A stretch of DNA of 64,000 bases from Rathayibacter tritici (GCF_002932875.1 NZ_PSWS01000054.1:1-64000); one strand, 5' to 3'; counted from the first letter of the stretch, positions 20,062 to 28,402 are shown. Notes: generated by a model not told the origin, from the letters alone. Made by a program: numbers and translations.

Positions 20062-20137
20062 TCCGAGCCGATCGACCGGAGCCGTCCCTCCCTCCGGGGA
20101 GCGGGCGGCTGCGTCGTTCCCGGGCGCGCGGCGCCGA

Positions 20138-21193
20138 TCAGAGAATGCCGAGCGCCGTCAGCTGCTCCGCGATGCCGGCACCGTCGGGCGCATAGACCCA
20201 GGTCGTGCCGCTGGTCTCGGAGCGGTCCTCGGCCTTGGAGCGCCCTCCCGCCAGCACCGCCTCGCCGGTCGAGAGCTGACGGATCGCGATCGCCGCGACC
20301 TTGTCCGGATGTTCGTGCGCGAAGTCGGAGTAGATCTCCTCATCGTGCTGCCCGTCGTCGCCGACGAGCAGCCAGCGCACGTCCGGGAACTCGGCGGCGA
20401 GTCGACGGAGATTCATCTCCTTGTGCTGCTTGCCGCTGCGGAACCAGCGGTCGTGGGTAGGACCCCAGTCGGTGAGCAGGAGTGCGCCGGCCGGATAGAG
20501 GTGTCGCGAGAGGAAGCGGGTGAGCGCCGGAGCGACGTTCCACGCGCCGGTGGAGAGGTAGATGACGGGGGAGCCCTCGTACTGACGAGCGAAGCGGTCG
20601 AGGAAGACCGCCATGCCGGGAGTGGGCATTCGCGCGTGCTCGTCGAGCACGAAGGTGTTCCAGGCGGCGACGAACGGACGGGGGAGCGCAGTGACCATGA
20701 CCGTGTCGTCGACGTCCGAGACGACACCGAGCCGCGCCTGCGGATGCACGATGAAGACGGGCGCCTCGACCGGCTTCGAGCCCGCGGTCGAGAAGGTGAT
20801 GCTGTGCCAGCCCGGCTCGAGCGTGATCGGCAGGTCGGCATCGACCACACCGCCGCGATCAGCGGTGACACGGTGGCTCTGCCCGTCGGCCTCGACCGTC
20901 ACGACCGCTCCGCTGACGAAGACGCTGGTGAAACTCCGCCAGCCGCGGACGCCCTCAACGGGGCGCACTTCCTCCACTCCGGGGGGTGTCGGCCTCGTGT
21001 AAAGGACACGGGCGAGGACCCGCAGCTGCGTGGTGGTCCCGTAGCCGGTGTAGGGGATAACCCGAGGCAGGTAGCCCTTGCGCGTCACCCGCCCCATCCG
21101 GAGAGAGTGCAGTCGGTCCTCAAGGCGGGCGGCGCGGTGCAGGACCTCGGCCTTGCCTGCGCTCAGTGGCTTGCTCTCGGGCGTCAGCGGCAT
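20138..21193 (-). CDS. App1-type phosphatase domain protein (DUF2183)
   Basis: A 351-residue protein with a C-terminal HAD-like phosphatase domain. The nucleophile motif is SDVDDTVMVT (DxDDT) near residue 180, followed by STGAWNV and LLVGDDGQHDEEIY. This is the DUF2183/App1 family, related to yeast phosphatidate phosphatase App1. The N-terminal half (GYGTTTQLRVLARVLYTRP and a beta-rich part) is the region usually found before this domain in bacteria. Cytoplasmic; no signal peptide. Substrate is unknown for bacterial members. Confidence 0.85.
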   Translation of the reverse strand: MPLTPESKPLSAGKAEVLHRAARLEDRLHSLRMGRVTRKGYLPRVIPYTGYGTTTQLRVLARVLYTRPTPPGVEEVRPVEGVRGWRSFTSVFVSGAVVTVEADGQSHRVTADRGGVVDADLPITLEPGWHSITFSTAGSKPVEAPVFIVHPQARLGVVSDVDDTVMVTALPRPFVAAWNTFVLDEHARMPTPGMAVFLDRFARQYEGSPVIYLSTGAWNVAPALTRFLSRHLYPAGALLLTDWGPTHDRWFRSGKQHKEMNLRRLAAEFPDVRWLLVGDDGQHDEEIYSDFAHEHPDKVAAIAIRQLSTGEAVLAGGRSKAEDRSETSGTTWVYAPDGAGIAEQLTALGIL

Positions 21194-21299
21194 CCCACCA
21201 GTCTGTCAGAACCGGTGCCCGAGCGCGGATCGCGCTCTCACCCGTGAACGCGACCCGGCCCTGCCGCTCGGGCCTCTGCCTGCTCGGTCACGTTGCGGC

Positions 21300-22004
21300 T
21301 CACTCGATCAGTGCAGGTCCGCTCGCCGAGACCGAGCCCACCGCTGTGCCGACCGCGCGCAGCTCGAGATCCTCCGCCAGCTCGGCCGCACCCTCGGCGG
21401 CCGCTCGGAGCAGCTCGCCGTCGCCGGGGGAGGCGGGATCGAGCCAGTCCTCGATCAGCTCCGGTTGCAGCAGGACCGGCATCCGCTCGTGCACCTCGGC
21501 CAGCGGCCCGGCGGAGGGCCGGGTGAGGATCGTCGCCGACAGCAACCACGGCGCTCCCGGCTGCGCGGAGCGCCACCACTCATAAAGTCCGGCGAACAGC
21601 ACGAGCGAGCCCTCGCCCGGTGAGATGTAGACAGGGGCTTTCGCGCCCTCGGGTCCCTCGCGCCATTCGTACCAACCGGAGGCGGGCACGATCGCGCGCC
21701 GGGCGCCGAAGGACTCGCGGAAGAGGGGCTTCTCGGCGACCGATTCGATGCGCGCGTTGATCAGCGGTGGCCCGGCCGATGGGTCGGCGGCGGAGCGGGG
21801 CACGAGACCCCATCGGGCACCGGCGAGCCTGCGCCGAGGTGGGCTGCCCTCCTCGACGCCCTTCATCGACTCGGCAACCACGGCGATCCGCTGGGTCGGC
21901 GCGATGTTCCATGACGGGTCGGGCAGGTCGGCCCCCGGCTCGTCGATGTCGAAGAGCGCCACGAGATCGGCGGCGGTCTGCGAGAGGACGAAGCGTCCAC
22001 ACAT
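21300..22004 (-). CDS. SOS-response-associated protein YedK/HMCES
   Basis: Shields abasic sites in single-stranded DNA by forming a covalent thiazolidine cross-link with its N-terminal cysteine. Starting at the ATG at 22004 places Cys2 in MCGRFVL, exactly as the chemistry requires, so this start is firm even though the frame opens further upstream. Other landmarks: WNIAPTQ, ARWGLVP, INARIE, RAIVPASGWYEW and HERMPVLL. Length (234 residues) is typical. Confidence 0.93.
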   Translation of the reverse strand: MCGRFVLSQTAADLVALFDIDEPGADLPDPSWNIAPTQRIAVVAESMKGVEEGSPPRRRLAGARWGLVPRSAADPSAGPPLINARIESVAEKPLFRESFGARRAIVPASGWYEWREGPEGAKAPVYISPGEGSLVLFAGLYEWWRSAQPGAPWLLSATILTRPSAGPLAEVHERMPVLLQPELIEDWLDPASPGDGELLRAAAEGAAELAEDLELRAVGTAVGSVSASGPALIE

Positions 22005-22144
22005 GGGAACTCCTGGATGATCCGGCCCGACGCGCCGTCGCAGCCCGTTGAGGGGCACGAAACGCGAGGGACTTTCGTTGAGACGACCCCGACCGGCGGT
22101 CGGTGTGCGTACGATTGTAGGAACTACGAATAAAGGAGCCCGCT

Positions 22145-22804
22145 GTGCCTCTTGGAAACCTCGTCGACCGGCCGTTCGGTGAATCGTCTCAGGTCCGTAA
22201 TGAGCCGGTGCAGGTGCGCAGCGCCGCCCGGCTCGCCTCGCTTCTCGATGCGGCAGCCGCCGTCGTCGACGAGGTCGGTTTCGACCGCCTCACGACTGCG
22301 ATGGTCGCCGAGCGGGCCGGAGCCGCGATCGGCACCGTCTACCGCTACTTCCCGGACCGGATCGCTGTGCTCCAGGCGCTGCGCGAGCGGGCGCTTGAAC
22401 GCTTCCGCCGTCGGGTGATCACCGAGATCCGCGACACCGAGCCGGCCAACTGGTGGGGCGCGGTCGACTGCGCGATCGATGCCTTCTGCGAGATGCACCG
22501 CAGCGAGCCGGGCTTTCGGTCGATCCGCTTCGTCGACACGATTCACGCCCCCGAGGCTGCGGGCGAGGCATTCGAGGCCGGCTTCTTTGCTCGCCGCTTC
22601 GCCGAGATCCTCGCTTCCGAGTACGGCCTGCCGGGCGGTGCTCAGCTCTCCTTCCGCCTGGAGGTCACCATCGAGGTCGCGGACGCGCTGCTCACGCGCG
22701 CGTTCCTCATTGACCCCGCCGGCGACCAGCGCTTCATCGACGAGAGCCGATCGCTGCTGCGCCACTACATGACGTCGCATTACGGAGCCGTCGAGGACTC
22801 CTGA
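22145..22804 (+). CDS. TetR-family transcriptional regulator
   Basis: One-component repressor of 219 residues. The N-terminal TetR helix-turn-helix spans about residues 27-75 (LLDAAAAVVDEVGFDRLTTA, then AERAGAAIGTVYRYFPDR). The C-terminal ligand domain is less conserved and gives no clue to the ligand. The GTG at 22145 has a strong ribosome-binding site (aaaggag, seven bases upstream). No target gene is obvious: the upstream neighbour is the divergent YedK gene, and sequence downstream is decayed. Confidence 0.9.
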   Translation: MPLGNLVDRPFGESSQVRNEPVQVRSAARLASLLDAAAAVVDEVGFDRLTTAMVAERAGAAIGTVYRYFPDRIAVLQALRERALERFRRRVITEIRDTEPANWWGAVDCAIDAFCEMHRSEPGFRSIRFVDTIHAPEAAGEAFEAGFFARRFAEILASEYGLPGGAQLSFRLEVTIEVADALLTRAFLIDPAGDQRFIDESRSLLRHYMTSHYGAVEDS

Positions 22805-23351
22805 CCCCGCGGGGTACTCGGCCCTCGCGTCGGCGACAGGCCGGGCTTTGTGATGCGGGGGTGCCTCCTGGCGTGACGGTGCTGCGTCATTCGCCCCTCG
22901 CCAGGGGGCCCCGAGGGGCGGAACTCTGCATCGATCGCGTCGTCCGCGCCTGCGCCTACCGCGCATCCGCAGCGGTGCACCCGGCCGTCGCCGAACGCTG
23001 CGCCCGCAGGAATGTCATGAAGCCCCACGACCTTCTGCAGGACGACGACGTCGAACGCGTCAGCAACCTGACGGCCGAGGTGACCTGAGCGAAGCGAGAG
23101 AGAGCGGGCGTCCACATCGTCACCCTGCGCTCGGCAGGGTCATGTCCATCGACGACAACGAAGACTCCCAGGCCGTCGCCGCGTCGGATCATCTGGAGGG
23201 CACCGACCGTGAGGCCGGGGGTGGTGACGGCGGCAATGCTCTGGTGGAACTGGATGTCGGCGTCGGTGAGGTGGTCGAGGAGCATGTCGGCAAGGTCTTC
23301 ACGGGCGCAGAAACGGCCCTCGATCTCGTCTCGGGCTGTCTGGTCGACGCC
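22805..23351 (-). other. Gene-poor decayed stretch, possible FCD/GntR remnant
   Basis: No convincing intact gene. On the minus strand around 23150-23345 one frame reads DIQFHQSIAAVTTPGLTVGAL after EDLADMLLDHL, which resembles part of an FCD ligand-binding domain of a GntR/FadR regulator, but it is short and soon runs out. All longer open frames here look like GC-driven noise. This stretch marks the transition from core genome to the accessory region. Confidence 0.3.
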
Positions 23352-23930
23352 TTAACGGGAGGCAGTGATCGTGTCCTCCACGACGCTCCGCATCCTCGCG
23401 TGCCCGCGGTCTCCAGAGAGGCGGCGATGCCAGGACAGCACGATGGCGACGTCGGGAAGGTGAATGGGCAGTACGAAGACGGCCGCGCGGCCGGTTGCGG
23501 CGGCGCGCTGGGCAACGGTTGCGGGAACGGCCACGACCGAGTCGCTCGCCTGAAGGATCTCACTCGCAGCGGCGGTCGAGGCGACGGATGCCACCACGGT
23601 GCGCGTCACACCGTGAGCCTCGAGGAGCTCGTCGACGCGGTCGCGGAGACGCCTCGCCTCGACACGGTGATGTGATGTGCCGCGGCCCATCGAGGGACGT
23701 CGAGGCGGTTGTCGAAGAGAGGATGACCGGGCCGGGCGAGTCCGACGAGCGCGTCCGTGCCGACCTGCTCATGAGCGATGTCGGAGGACCCCGGAACCGC
23801 GGAGCCGATCTCGAGGTCCACGAGCCCCCGCCGCAGGTCCGCAGTGTCGTCCGCAGACTCCGTGAGGAACCTCAGCGCGACACGGGGAGCGTCGGCCATG
23901 ACGCGTCCGACGAGACCACGTGCTCCTCGG
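23352..23930 (-). pseudogene. Frameshifted, truncated LysR-family regulator
   Basis: Two minus-strand frames together make the ligand-binding half of a LysR regulator. The first (about 23930 to 23670) reads MADAPRVALRFLTESADDTA onward, with LRRGLVDLEIG and ALVGLARPGHPL, then WAAAHHITV. The homology then jumps one frame and continues from about 23675 to 23352 with ARRLRDRVDELLEAHG, VVASVASTAAASEIL and PDVAIVLSWHRR. The frameshift lies close to 23670-23680. The N-terminal winged helix is absent: the gene is cut off just before the end of the enoyl reductase gene. This is the left flank of the accessory cluster. Confidence 0.7.
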
Positions 23931-23977
23931 CCGCTTCTCGTCGGCGAACCGCGTCGATGACGGCCCGTCGCTCCTCG

Positions 23978-24745
23978 CTAGTAGCCGACTGCATGGAAGC
24001 CTCCGTCGACGTGGATGATCGACCCGGTTGTGGCGCGCAGCAGGTCGCTCAGAAGTGCGACTGTCGCGTCGGCAACCGGCGCGGGGTCAGTGTCGTCCCA
24101 GCGCAGGGGAGCGCGGTTCCAGACTTCTCCCACCTCATTGATGCCCTCAATTGCTCGCATCGTCATGGTCTGGACCGGTCCAGCGGCGATGAGGTTGGAG
24201 CGGATCCCACGTGGCCCCAGATGAAGCGCAAGGTAACGATTGGTGGCCTCGTAGGCAGCCTTCGCAGGACCTGCCCAGCCGTAGATCGGCCACGCCACAC
24301 CGGCATCGAAGGTGCACCCGACAACGCTTGAACCTGAACCCATGAGGGGCAGCGCGGCACGGACGAGGCTCTGAAGTGAGTATGCCGAGACCTGGAAGGA
24401 ATGAGAAACATCCGCCCACGGAGCCTCAAGGAAGTGCCCACCGACGACCGACCGGTAGCTACCCGAGATGAAGTGCACGACACCGTGCAGCTCATCCGTC
24501 TGCTCCCGGAGAGCGGCAGTCAAGGCCTCGGGGTGACCAGATTCTGTGGCGTCGAATTCAAGCACAGCAGCGGGCTGGGGGAGCCTCCTGGCGATGGTTG
24601 TGGCGGCGCGGAGCTGCTTCCCGTAAGCCGTGCACAGGACCCGACCGCCATGCTGCTGTATCGCAGCCGCCGTAGGGAAGGCCAGAGATTGGTCGGTCCA
24701 CAGACCAGCAACAAGGAAGGTCCTACCTGCGAGAAGCGCGCTCAC
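23978..24745 (-). CDS. Enoyl-ACP reductase (FabI/InhA-like short-chain dehydrogenase)
   Basis: A 255-residue SDR of the divergent FabI type. The cofactor region reads GLWTDQSLAFPTAAAIQQHG (compare GxxxxxSIA of FabI/InhA). The active-site tyrosine and lysine lie in YGWAGPAKAAYEATNRYLA (YX6K), followed by LIAAGPVQTMTMRAI, which matches the InhA GPIRT-type segment. It would reduce trans-2-enoyl-ACP with NADH. It is the last of three minus-strand genes (86-residue ORF, Rv3651-like gene, this one) with a 4-base overlap to the gene before. Base composition is lower in GC than the flanks. It is probably an accessory copy rather than the housekeeping FAS enzyme. Confidence 0.8.
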   Translation of the reverse strand: MSALLAGRTFLVAGLWTDQSLAFPTAAAIQQHGGRVLCTAYGKQLRAATTIARRLPQPAAVLEFDATESGHPEALTAALREQTDELHGVVHFISGSYRSVVGGHFLEAPWADVSHSFQVSAYSLQSLVRAALPLMGSGSSVVGCTFDAGVAWPIYGWAGPAKAAYEATNRYLALHLGPRGIRSNLIAAGPVQTMTMRAIEGINEVGEVWNRAPLRWDDTDPAPVADATVALLSDLLRATTGSIIHVDGGFHAVGY

Positions 24746-25800
24746 GAGACACGCTCGAAGGCGACGACGATGTATCGACCTCGCTCTAGATGTACGTCTG
24801 CCGAAACTACCCGAACCCGGTACATAGTTCCGTTCAGGGTGTAGTCGTGCGGGGAGCTGGGCACTTCGGAACGTGCGGTGGTGCGGAACATATCGAGGAG
24901 TTCATCCAGCACCGACCCAACGGCCAGGTCAGCGAGGAGAATCGCGTCCGCGGGTAAGCCTGTCCGTTCCCAATTAGGGGATCGCATGAAGATCGTGCCC
25001 TGGATCACGTCGATGGCCGCAAGCGCTTGCGTCGTAGCGAGTGCGAATGCTGCGGAAGCCAGGCCATCAAGTGCCGGAGCCGCACGGTCAACCGGCTGAA
25101 TCTTCGGGGATTTCTCAACGGAGTGACTGAATCCCCGAAGCCATAGGGCGCCTGGATCGTCTGGATCAGGATACGCACGCGCATACATGCACATGGCGAA
25201 CGTGTCCCCCGTGTCCTGCCGGATCGCATCGTAACCCAGGACTTGAAGCGTCTGAGGCGCGTCCTTAATGCCGCTGTCGATGGCCAGTTTGATGGTGGCT
25301 GCTGAGGACGGGGGGAGGAACTTGGCGAGCCACTCGGCTGATGGCCCGCGGGTCGTGTCGATCCCTGCCGGGTCCACGCCATAGATGCGGTAGAGGTCGT
25401 CATTCCAGCGGCTGGCATTTGGCCCACGGTTCTGCCCCGTCCGGCGGTCGACACGCCATTGCCAGGTACCGATTACCGGGGCATCTTCTGCCACAGTACC
25501 AACTGGGTAGTAGATACCGGTTGCGCCGAGAATAGTGGTTCTGTCGGGACTCCACACCAGCCGCACATCAACGGCGTACTTTCGGCCGGCATAGGTTTCG
25601 TTGACGAAACGATCGGCTTCCGCCGCAACAGCCTCGCGCATCGATGCGTAAAGCAGGCGTACGCCGCGTCGATCAAGCGTTCGTCTCAGGCTGACACCAG
25701 GGAACTCCTGGCCACCGAGCTCCCTGAGCGCGATTGCATCACCCAGGATGTCACAGACGACCCAACTGCTGAGGGCGTCCACCTCTGTCAGACCCGACAC
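24742..25800 (-). CDS. Rv3651-like sensory-domain protein
   Basis: A 352-residue soluble protein. The N-terminal part begins with SSWVVCDILGDAIALRELGG, and later VIGTWQWRVDRRTGQNRG, followed by a PAS-like WNDDLYRIYGVDP segment. This layout resembles the mycobacterial Rv3651-type family (PAS/GAF-like domains), which I recognise only by pattern. The C-terminal third (residues 230-352) carries a GAF-like helix and a beta-rich end. No output domain such as a kinase or cyclase is visible. GTG start at 25800, two bases after the upstream ORF stop; it overlaps the enoyl reductase by four bases, so it is co-translated with it. Confidence 0.55.
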   Translation of the reverse strand: MSGLTEVDALSSWVVCDILGDAIALRELGGQEFPGVSLRRTLDRRGVRLLYASMREAVAAEADRFVNETYAGRKYAVDVRLVWSPDRTTILGATGIYYPVGTVAEDAPVIGTWQWRVDRRTGQNRGPNASRWNDDLYRIYGVDPAGIDTTRGPSAEWLAKFLPPSSAATIKLAIDSGIKDAPQTLQVLGYDAIRQDTGDTFAMCMYARAYPDPDDPGALWLRGFSHSVEKSPKIQPVDRAAPALDGLASAAFALATTQALAAIDVIQGTIFMRSPNWERTGLPADAILLADLAVGSVLDELLDMFRTTARSEVPSSPHDYTLNGTMYRVRVVSADVHLERGRYIVVAFERVS

Positions 25801-25802
25801 GT

Positions 25803-26063
25803 CTACCTACTCTCGCCAACCATTGGATTAAACCTGATGGTATCGTAGACGGCGGCGCGCAGCGCCGCATCATTGAGCGTCAGGCTGTCACCTACGGAGG
25901 TGCAGACGTGGTAACGCAGAAGAGTGCGGATAGCACGAGAGCCAAAGCGCCGTTCGGCTTCCGTGTGCGGGACCGAGCCTGTGGGCGAGTCGCGGATCGC
26001 GACAATCAAGCCGAAGGCGCGCTGTTCGCAGATGGAAGGTAAGACGTGAGGTACTTTGGGCAT
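25803..26063 (-). CDS. Small protein, possible winged-helix regulator
   Basis: An 86-residue protein with no family I recognise. HTEAERRFGSRAIRTLLRYHV followed by TLNDAALRAAVYDTIRF could form a small helical DNA-binding domain. The ATG at 26063 faces fabG across a 93-base divergent promoter region, and the stop lies two bases before the GTG of the Rv3651-like gene, so it leads a three-gene operon ending with the enoyl reductase. Operon position is the main support for it being real; the sequence itself is weak evidence. Confidence 0.45.
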   Translation of the reverse strand: MPKVPHVLPSICEQRAFGLIVAIRDSPTGSVPHTEAERRFGSRAIRTLLRYHVCTSVGDSLTLNDAALRAAVYDTIRFNPMVGESR

Positions 26064-26079
26064 GCTGAGCCGATTTCAA

Positions 26080-26105
26080 GGTGTGAGAAATGCGTCCAGC
26101 ACACC
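26080..26105. promoter_or_regulatory. Inverted repeat in divergent promoter region
   Basis: GGTGTG at 26080-26085 and CACACC at 26100-26105 form a perfect 6-bp inverted repeat with a 14-base spacer. It lies in the 93-base gap between the divergent 86-residue gene and the MabA-like gene. This could be an operator for one of the two neighbouring regulators; six-base arms can also occur by chance. Confidence 0.3.
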
Positions 26106-26156
26106 CGCTATCCAGCGAACACGCTATCGAGTACTGTACACCCAGCGGAGGTTGAT

Positions 26157-26861
26157 GTGAAAAAGCTGGCGGTAGTTTTTGGCGCCTCGCGTGGTATTGG
26201 AGCAGCGACGGCACGATGCTATCTCGCCAACGGGTTCGAGGTCGTCGGCACGCATCGAGGTAGCGGCCCCCCAAAAGGAGTTCAGGGCGTCGAAGCCGAT
26301 GTGCGGGACCAGGCGTCGGTGCGCACAGTTTTCCGTCACGCTCGCGCGATGAGCGATGAGACCACGCTGGATACGGTCGTGGTCAACGCCGGAATCGTCC
26401 GACAGGACTTACTCGTGCGGATGCGAGATGAAGACCTTCGAGAGGTATTTGAGACGAACACCTTCGGCGCGTTCAACGTGGTCCGTGCAGCGGTGCGGGA
26501 GATGAACCGCCTCGGTGGCGGTTCGATCGTGCTGGTTGCTTCTGAATCAGCTCGCGCCGGCATCCCGGGCGGAAGCCACTACACGGCCTCGAAGGCAGCT
26601 CTCGAAGGGCTGGCGCGGTCCGCCATGTGGGAGTACGGGAGCGTTGGTATTCGGTTCAACGTTGTGTCACCTGGAGCAACTGAGACAGACATGTTCTCCC
26701 TGGTGAGCGAAGAGAACCGAGCAGCGCACGTCGCTCGTACACCGCTCGGCCGCATCGGTCGACCCGAGGAGATCGCTTCGGTCATCTACTGGGTCTCACA
26801 GTCCACCTACATGACTGGCGCGACGATCCCTGTGACAGGCGGGGAAGGGCTCGGACTTTAG
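26157..26861 (+). CDS. 3-oxoacyl-ACP reductase (FabG/MabA-like)
   Basis: A 234-residue NADPH-dependent SDR. It has the glycine motif FGASRGIGAATAR near residue 8, NAGIV at about 77, the catalytic Ser in VASESARAG and YTASK (YxxxK) around 145-149, and the late SPGATETDM block. The segments VEADVRDQASV and VVVNAGIVRQDLLVRM are close to mycobacterial MabA. GTG at 26157 is preceded by cggagg, an excellent ribosome-binding site, so the longer frame from 26046 is rejected. It is divergent from the enoyl-reductase operon: reductive steps 2 and 4 of fatty-acid elongation are encoded back to back. Confidence 0.85.
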   Translation: MKKLAVVFGASRGIGAATARCYLANGFEVVGTHRGSGPPKGVQGVEADVRDQASVRTVFRHARAMSDETTLDTVVVNAGIVRQDLLVRMRDEDLREVFETNTFGAFNVVRAAVREMNRLGGGSIVLVASESARAGIPGGSHYTASKAALEGLARSAMWEYGSVGIRFNVVSPGATETDMFSLVSEENRAAHVARTPLGRIGRPEEIASVIYWVSQSTYMTGATIPVTGGEGLGL

Positions 26862-27187
26862 GTGATCCGACGCATGAAGGCATCCAGGACCGCTTGGTAG
26901 CGATCGTGGTTGACGCGCCACATCACCGAGCGGCCCGGCCACATAGTGCGTGGCAAATTAGCTTCGACGATCCCCAAACCTTCTAGGAAGATCAGCGTGC
27001 GATGGACCGTGTCGGCATTCAGACCCGTTGACTCCATGATCTGAGTCCGCAAGATCGGCTCCCCGGCGTCCCGAAGCATCAGCAACACCGCAAGACGAGC
27101 CGGGACCGCGAATGCTTGCCGTGCAGCCTCGGCGTCGTCGTCCCAGTCACGATCCTGGCTCGGAGCCGCGAATTTGGGCACGCGCAC
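26858..27187 (-). CDS. Winged-helix transcriptional regulator (ArsR/MarR-like)
   Basis: A 109-residue DNA-binding protein. Residues 18-80 form a winged helix: ARLAVLLMLRDAGEPILRTQ, IMESTGLNADTVHRTLIFLE, GLGIVEANLP. I chose the GTG at 27187 (a GTG at 27181 is also possible); the frame stays open to 27286 but that extension is Arg-rich, without similarity, and would run through the palindrome at 27210. The gene converges on the MabA-like gene, the stop codons overlapping by four bases. Its own promoter lies next to the palindrome, suggesting autoregulation. Confidence 0.75.
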   Translation of the reverse strand: MRVPKFAAPSQDRDWDDDAEAARQAFAVPARLAVLLMLRDAGEPILRTQIMESTGLNADTVHRTLIFLEGLGIVEANLPRTMWPGRSVMWRVNHDRYQAVLDAFMRRIT

Positions 27188-27209
27188 CCTCCGGATAGCA
27201 CTTCCTGAA

Positions 27210-27225
27210 TGAGGTCCAGACCTCA
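27210..27225. promoter_or_regulatory. Perfect palindrome, candidate operator
   Basis: TGAGGTCCAGACCTCA is a perfect 7-bp inverted repeat with a 2-base centre, 22 bases upstream of the chosen start of the winged-helix regulator. Size and symmetry fit a dimeric winged-helix or FCD-type repressor site. I do not see a full second copy near the reductase genes; a half-like gtgaggtac occurs at about 26046. Confidence 0.5.
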
Positions 27226-27342
27226 CTCTACAGGGCGCTCCCGTTGTCTTCCCGCCAGACCTCGACAACCTGCGCATACGATGCAACTATGGTCGGTATC
27301 AGTCCGGTTAGTATCGGGCCGTTTCCGTAGGAGAGGGATGTC

Positions 27343-27600
27343 ATGTTTAGTTGTTGTGGTGCGAGTGTGGATGAGTCCGTGATCGCCGCTCCCGCACTCG
27401 CCAGCTCCAGCTCTCACGCGCCCCAGACGCCCCAGATACGGGCGCTCGTGCGGGCGTTGTCCGCCGCGGTCCTGGCCAACGTGATCGTCACGTTTGCACT
27501 CGCAACCGCTGGCTGCGCCGGGTGGATCGGTGGTAGCCCGGCCGCCCGTAAGCGCCGCGCCACCGCGGCCGCGGACGCGACCAGCGACACCCAGCGGTAA
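27343..27600 (+). CDS. Small membrane protein of unknown function
   Basis: An 85-residue ORF with ATG at 27343 and a purine-rich ggagaggg sequence nine bases upstream. The N-terminus is MFSCCGAS, then a Ser/Ala-rich stretch. One predicted transmembrane helix (VLANVIVTFALATAGCAGWI, about residues 46-65) is followed by a basic tail with RKRR, which would place the C-terminus inside. No family recognised. An inverted repeat (ACCCTC/GAGGGT around 27600-27623) directly after the stop could act in termination. Confidence 0.35.
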   Translation: MFSCCGASVDESVIAAPALASSSSHAPQTPQIRALVRALSAAVLANVIVTFALATAGCAGWIGGSPAARKRRATAAADATSDTQR

Positions 27601-27748
27601 CCCTCCCGCGAGGATCGAGGGTCGACCGGCTGCGGATCCAGCCTCTACGCCAACGAAGAGTTCGGCAAGCAGATTCTTTGGAGGTCATCGCGATAGGCAA
27701 TGGATCACCGGACGCGTCCGACAGTGCAGTGCTCAGCCGGGAGGGGCA

Positions 27749-28402
27749 TCAGCGCGGGCGCTGTGGCCAGGCCTCCCACGATCTGTTCCAGGGTGCGGAC
27801 AACTGCTGCCCGCTGTGGCTGGTCACCCGGTGTTGGCCCGCCGTGGTGCTGTAGCCGCTGCACATGACGAGTTCGCCGTTGCCTCCGATGCGGCAGCCGA
27901 CAGTGATGCCGTCGTCGCCGGCGGTGATGCTTTCCTCGTAGCGACCCGCGACGACGTCGAGAACGGTCCGCTCGAGGTCCTCGGCGAGGGCAGTCCAGTC
28001 GTCGTCGCAGGCGTCGCATCCGCAGACGGGGTACTCGAACCGGTGCAGTGCTCCGGCGTGGACGAGGACGCCGGGAAAGCCGGTCCAGACGATCGTCAGT
28101 GGTGCAGCGTCGACCGAGCGGGGGGTCACTCGCGTGGCACGGGCAGCCCAGGAGATTTCGGCTTCGTCTCGGGATGCGAGGGCTGGGTCGTCCTTGATCG
28201 TGACGTCGTAGGTGCGCGCGAGGTGCTCGATCAGGGCGTCCGCGATCGCGTGCAGGGGCCGGAATCGCTCGGTGTTGCTGGTGACGGAGTAACTGTCGTC
28301 CGGAGGTGATTCTCCTCCCCAACGGGTGCCGTAGGGGATGGGCCGACCGCCGTCGTCCCTGAAAACGCGGTCCTCGACAGCGGGGCGGGCGTAGTTCGTC
28401 AT
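27749..28402 (-). CDS. DUF6226-like hypothetical protein
   Basis: A soluble 217-residue protein. The segment YPVCGCDACDDDW with LVHAGALHRFEYPV before it is, from memory, typical of the actinobacterial DUF6226 family. That clustered cysteine motif (CGCDAC) might bind metal. ATG at 28402 gives MTNYARPAVEDRVF as the N-terminus; an earlier in-frame start at 28435 would add eleven residues. No partners are obvious. Function unknown. Confidence 0.65.
   Translation of the reverse strand: MTNYARPAVEDRVFRDDGGRPIPYGTRWGGESPPDDSYSVTSNTERFRPLHAIADALIEHLARTYDVTIKDDPALASRDEAEISWAARATRVTPRSVDAAPLTIVWTGFPGVLVHAGALHRFEYPVCGCDACDDDWTALAEDLERTVLDVVAGRYEESITAGDDGITVGCRIGGNGELVMCSGYSTTAGQHRVTSHSGQQLSAPWNRSWEAWPQRPR

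Noticed and set aside
23142-23675. Plus-strand frame opposite the LysR remnant
   Set aside because: The opposite strand carries clear LysR homology, and this frame is Gly/Asp-rich with no recognisable motif.
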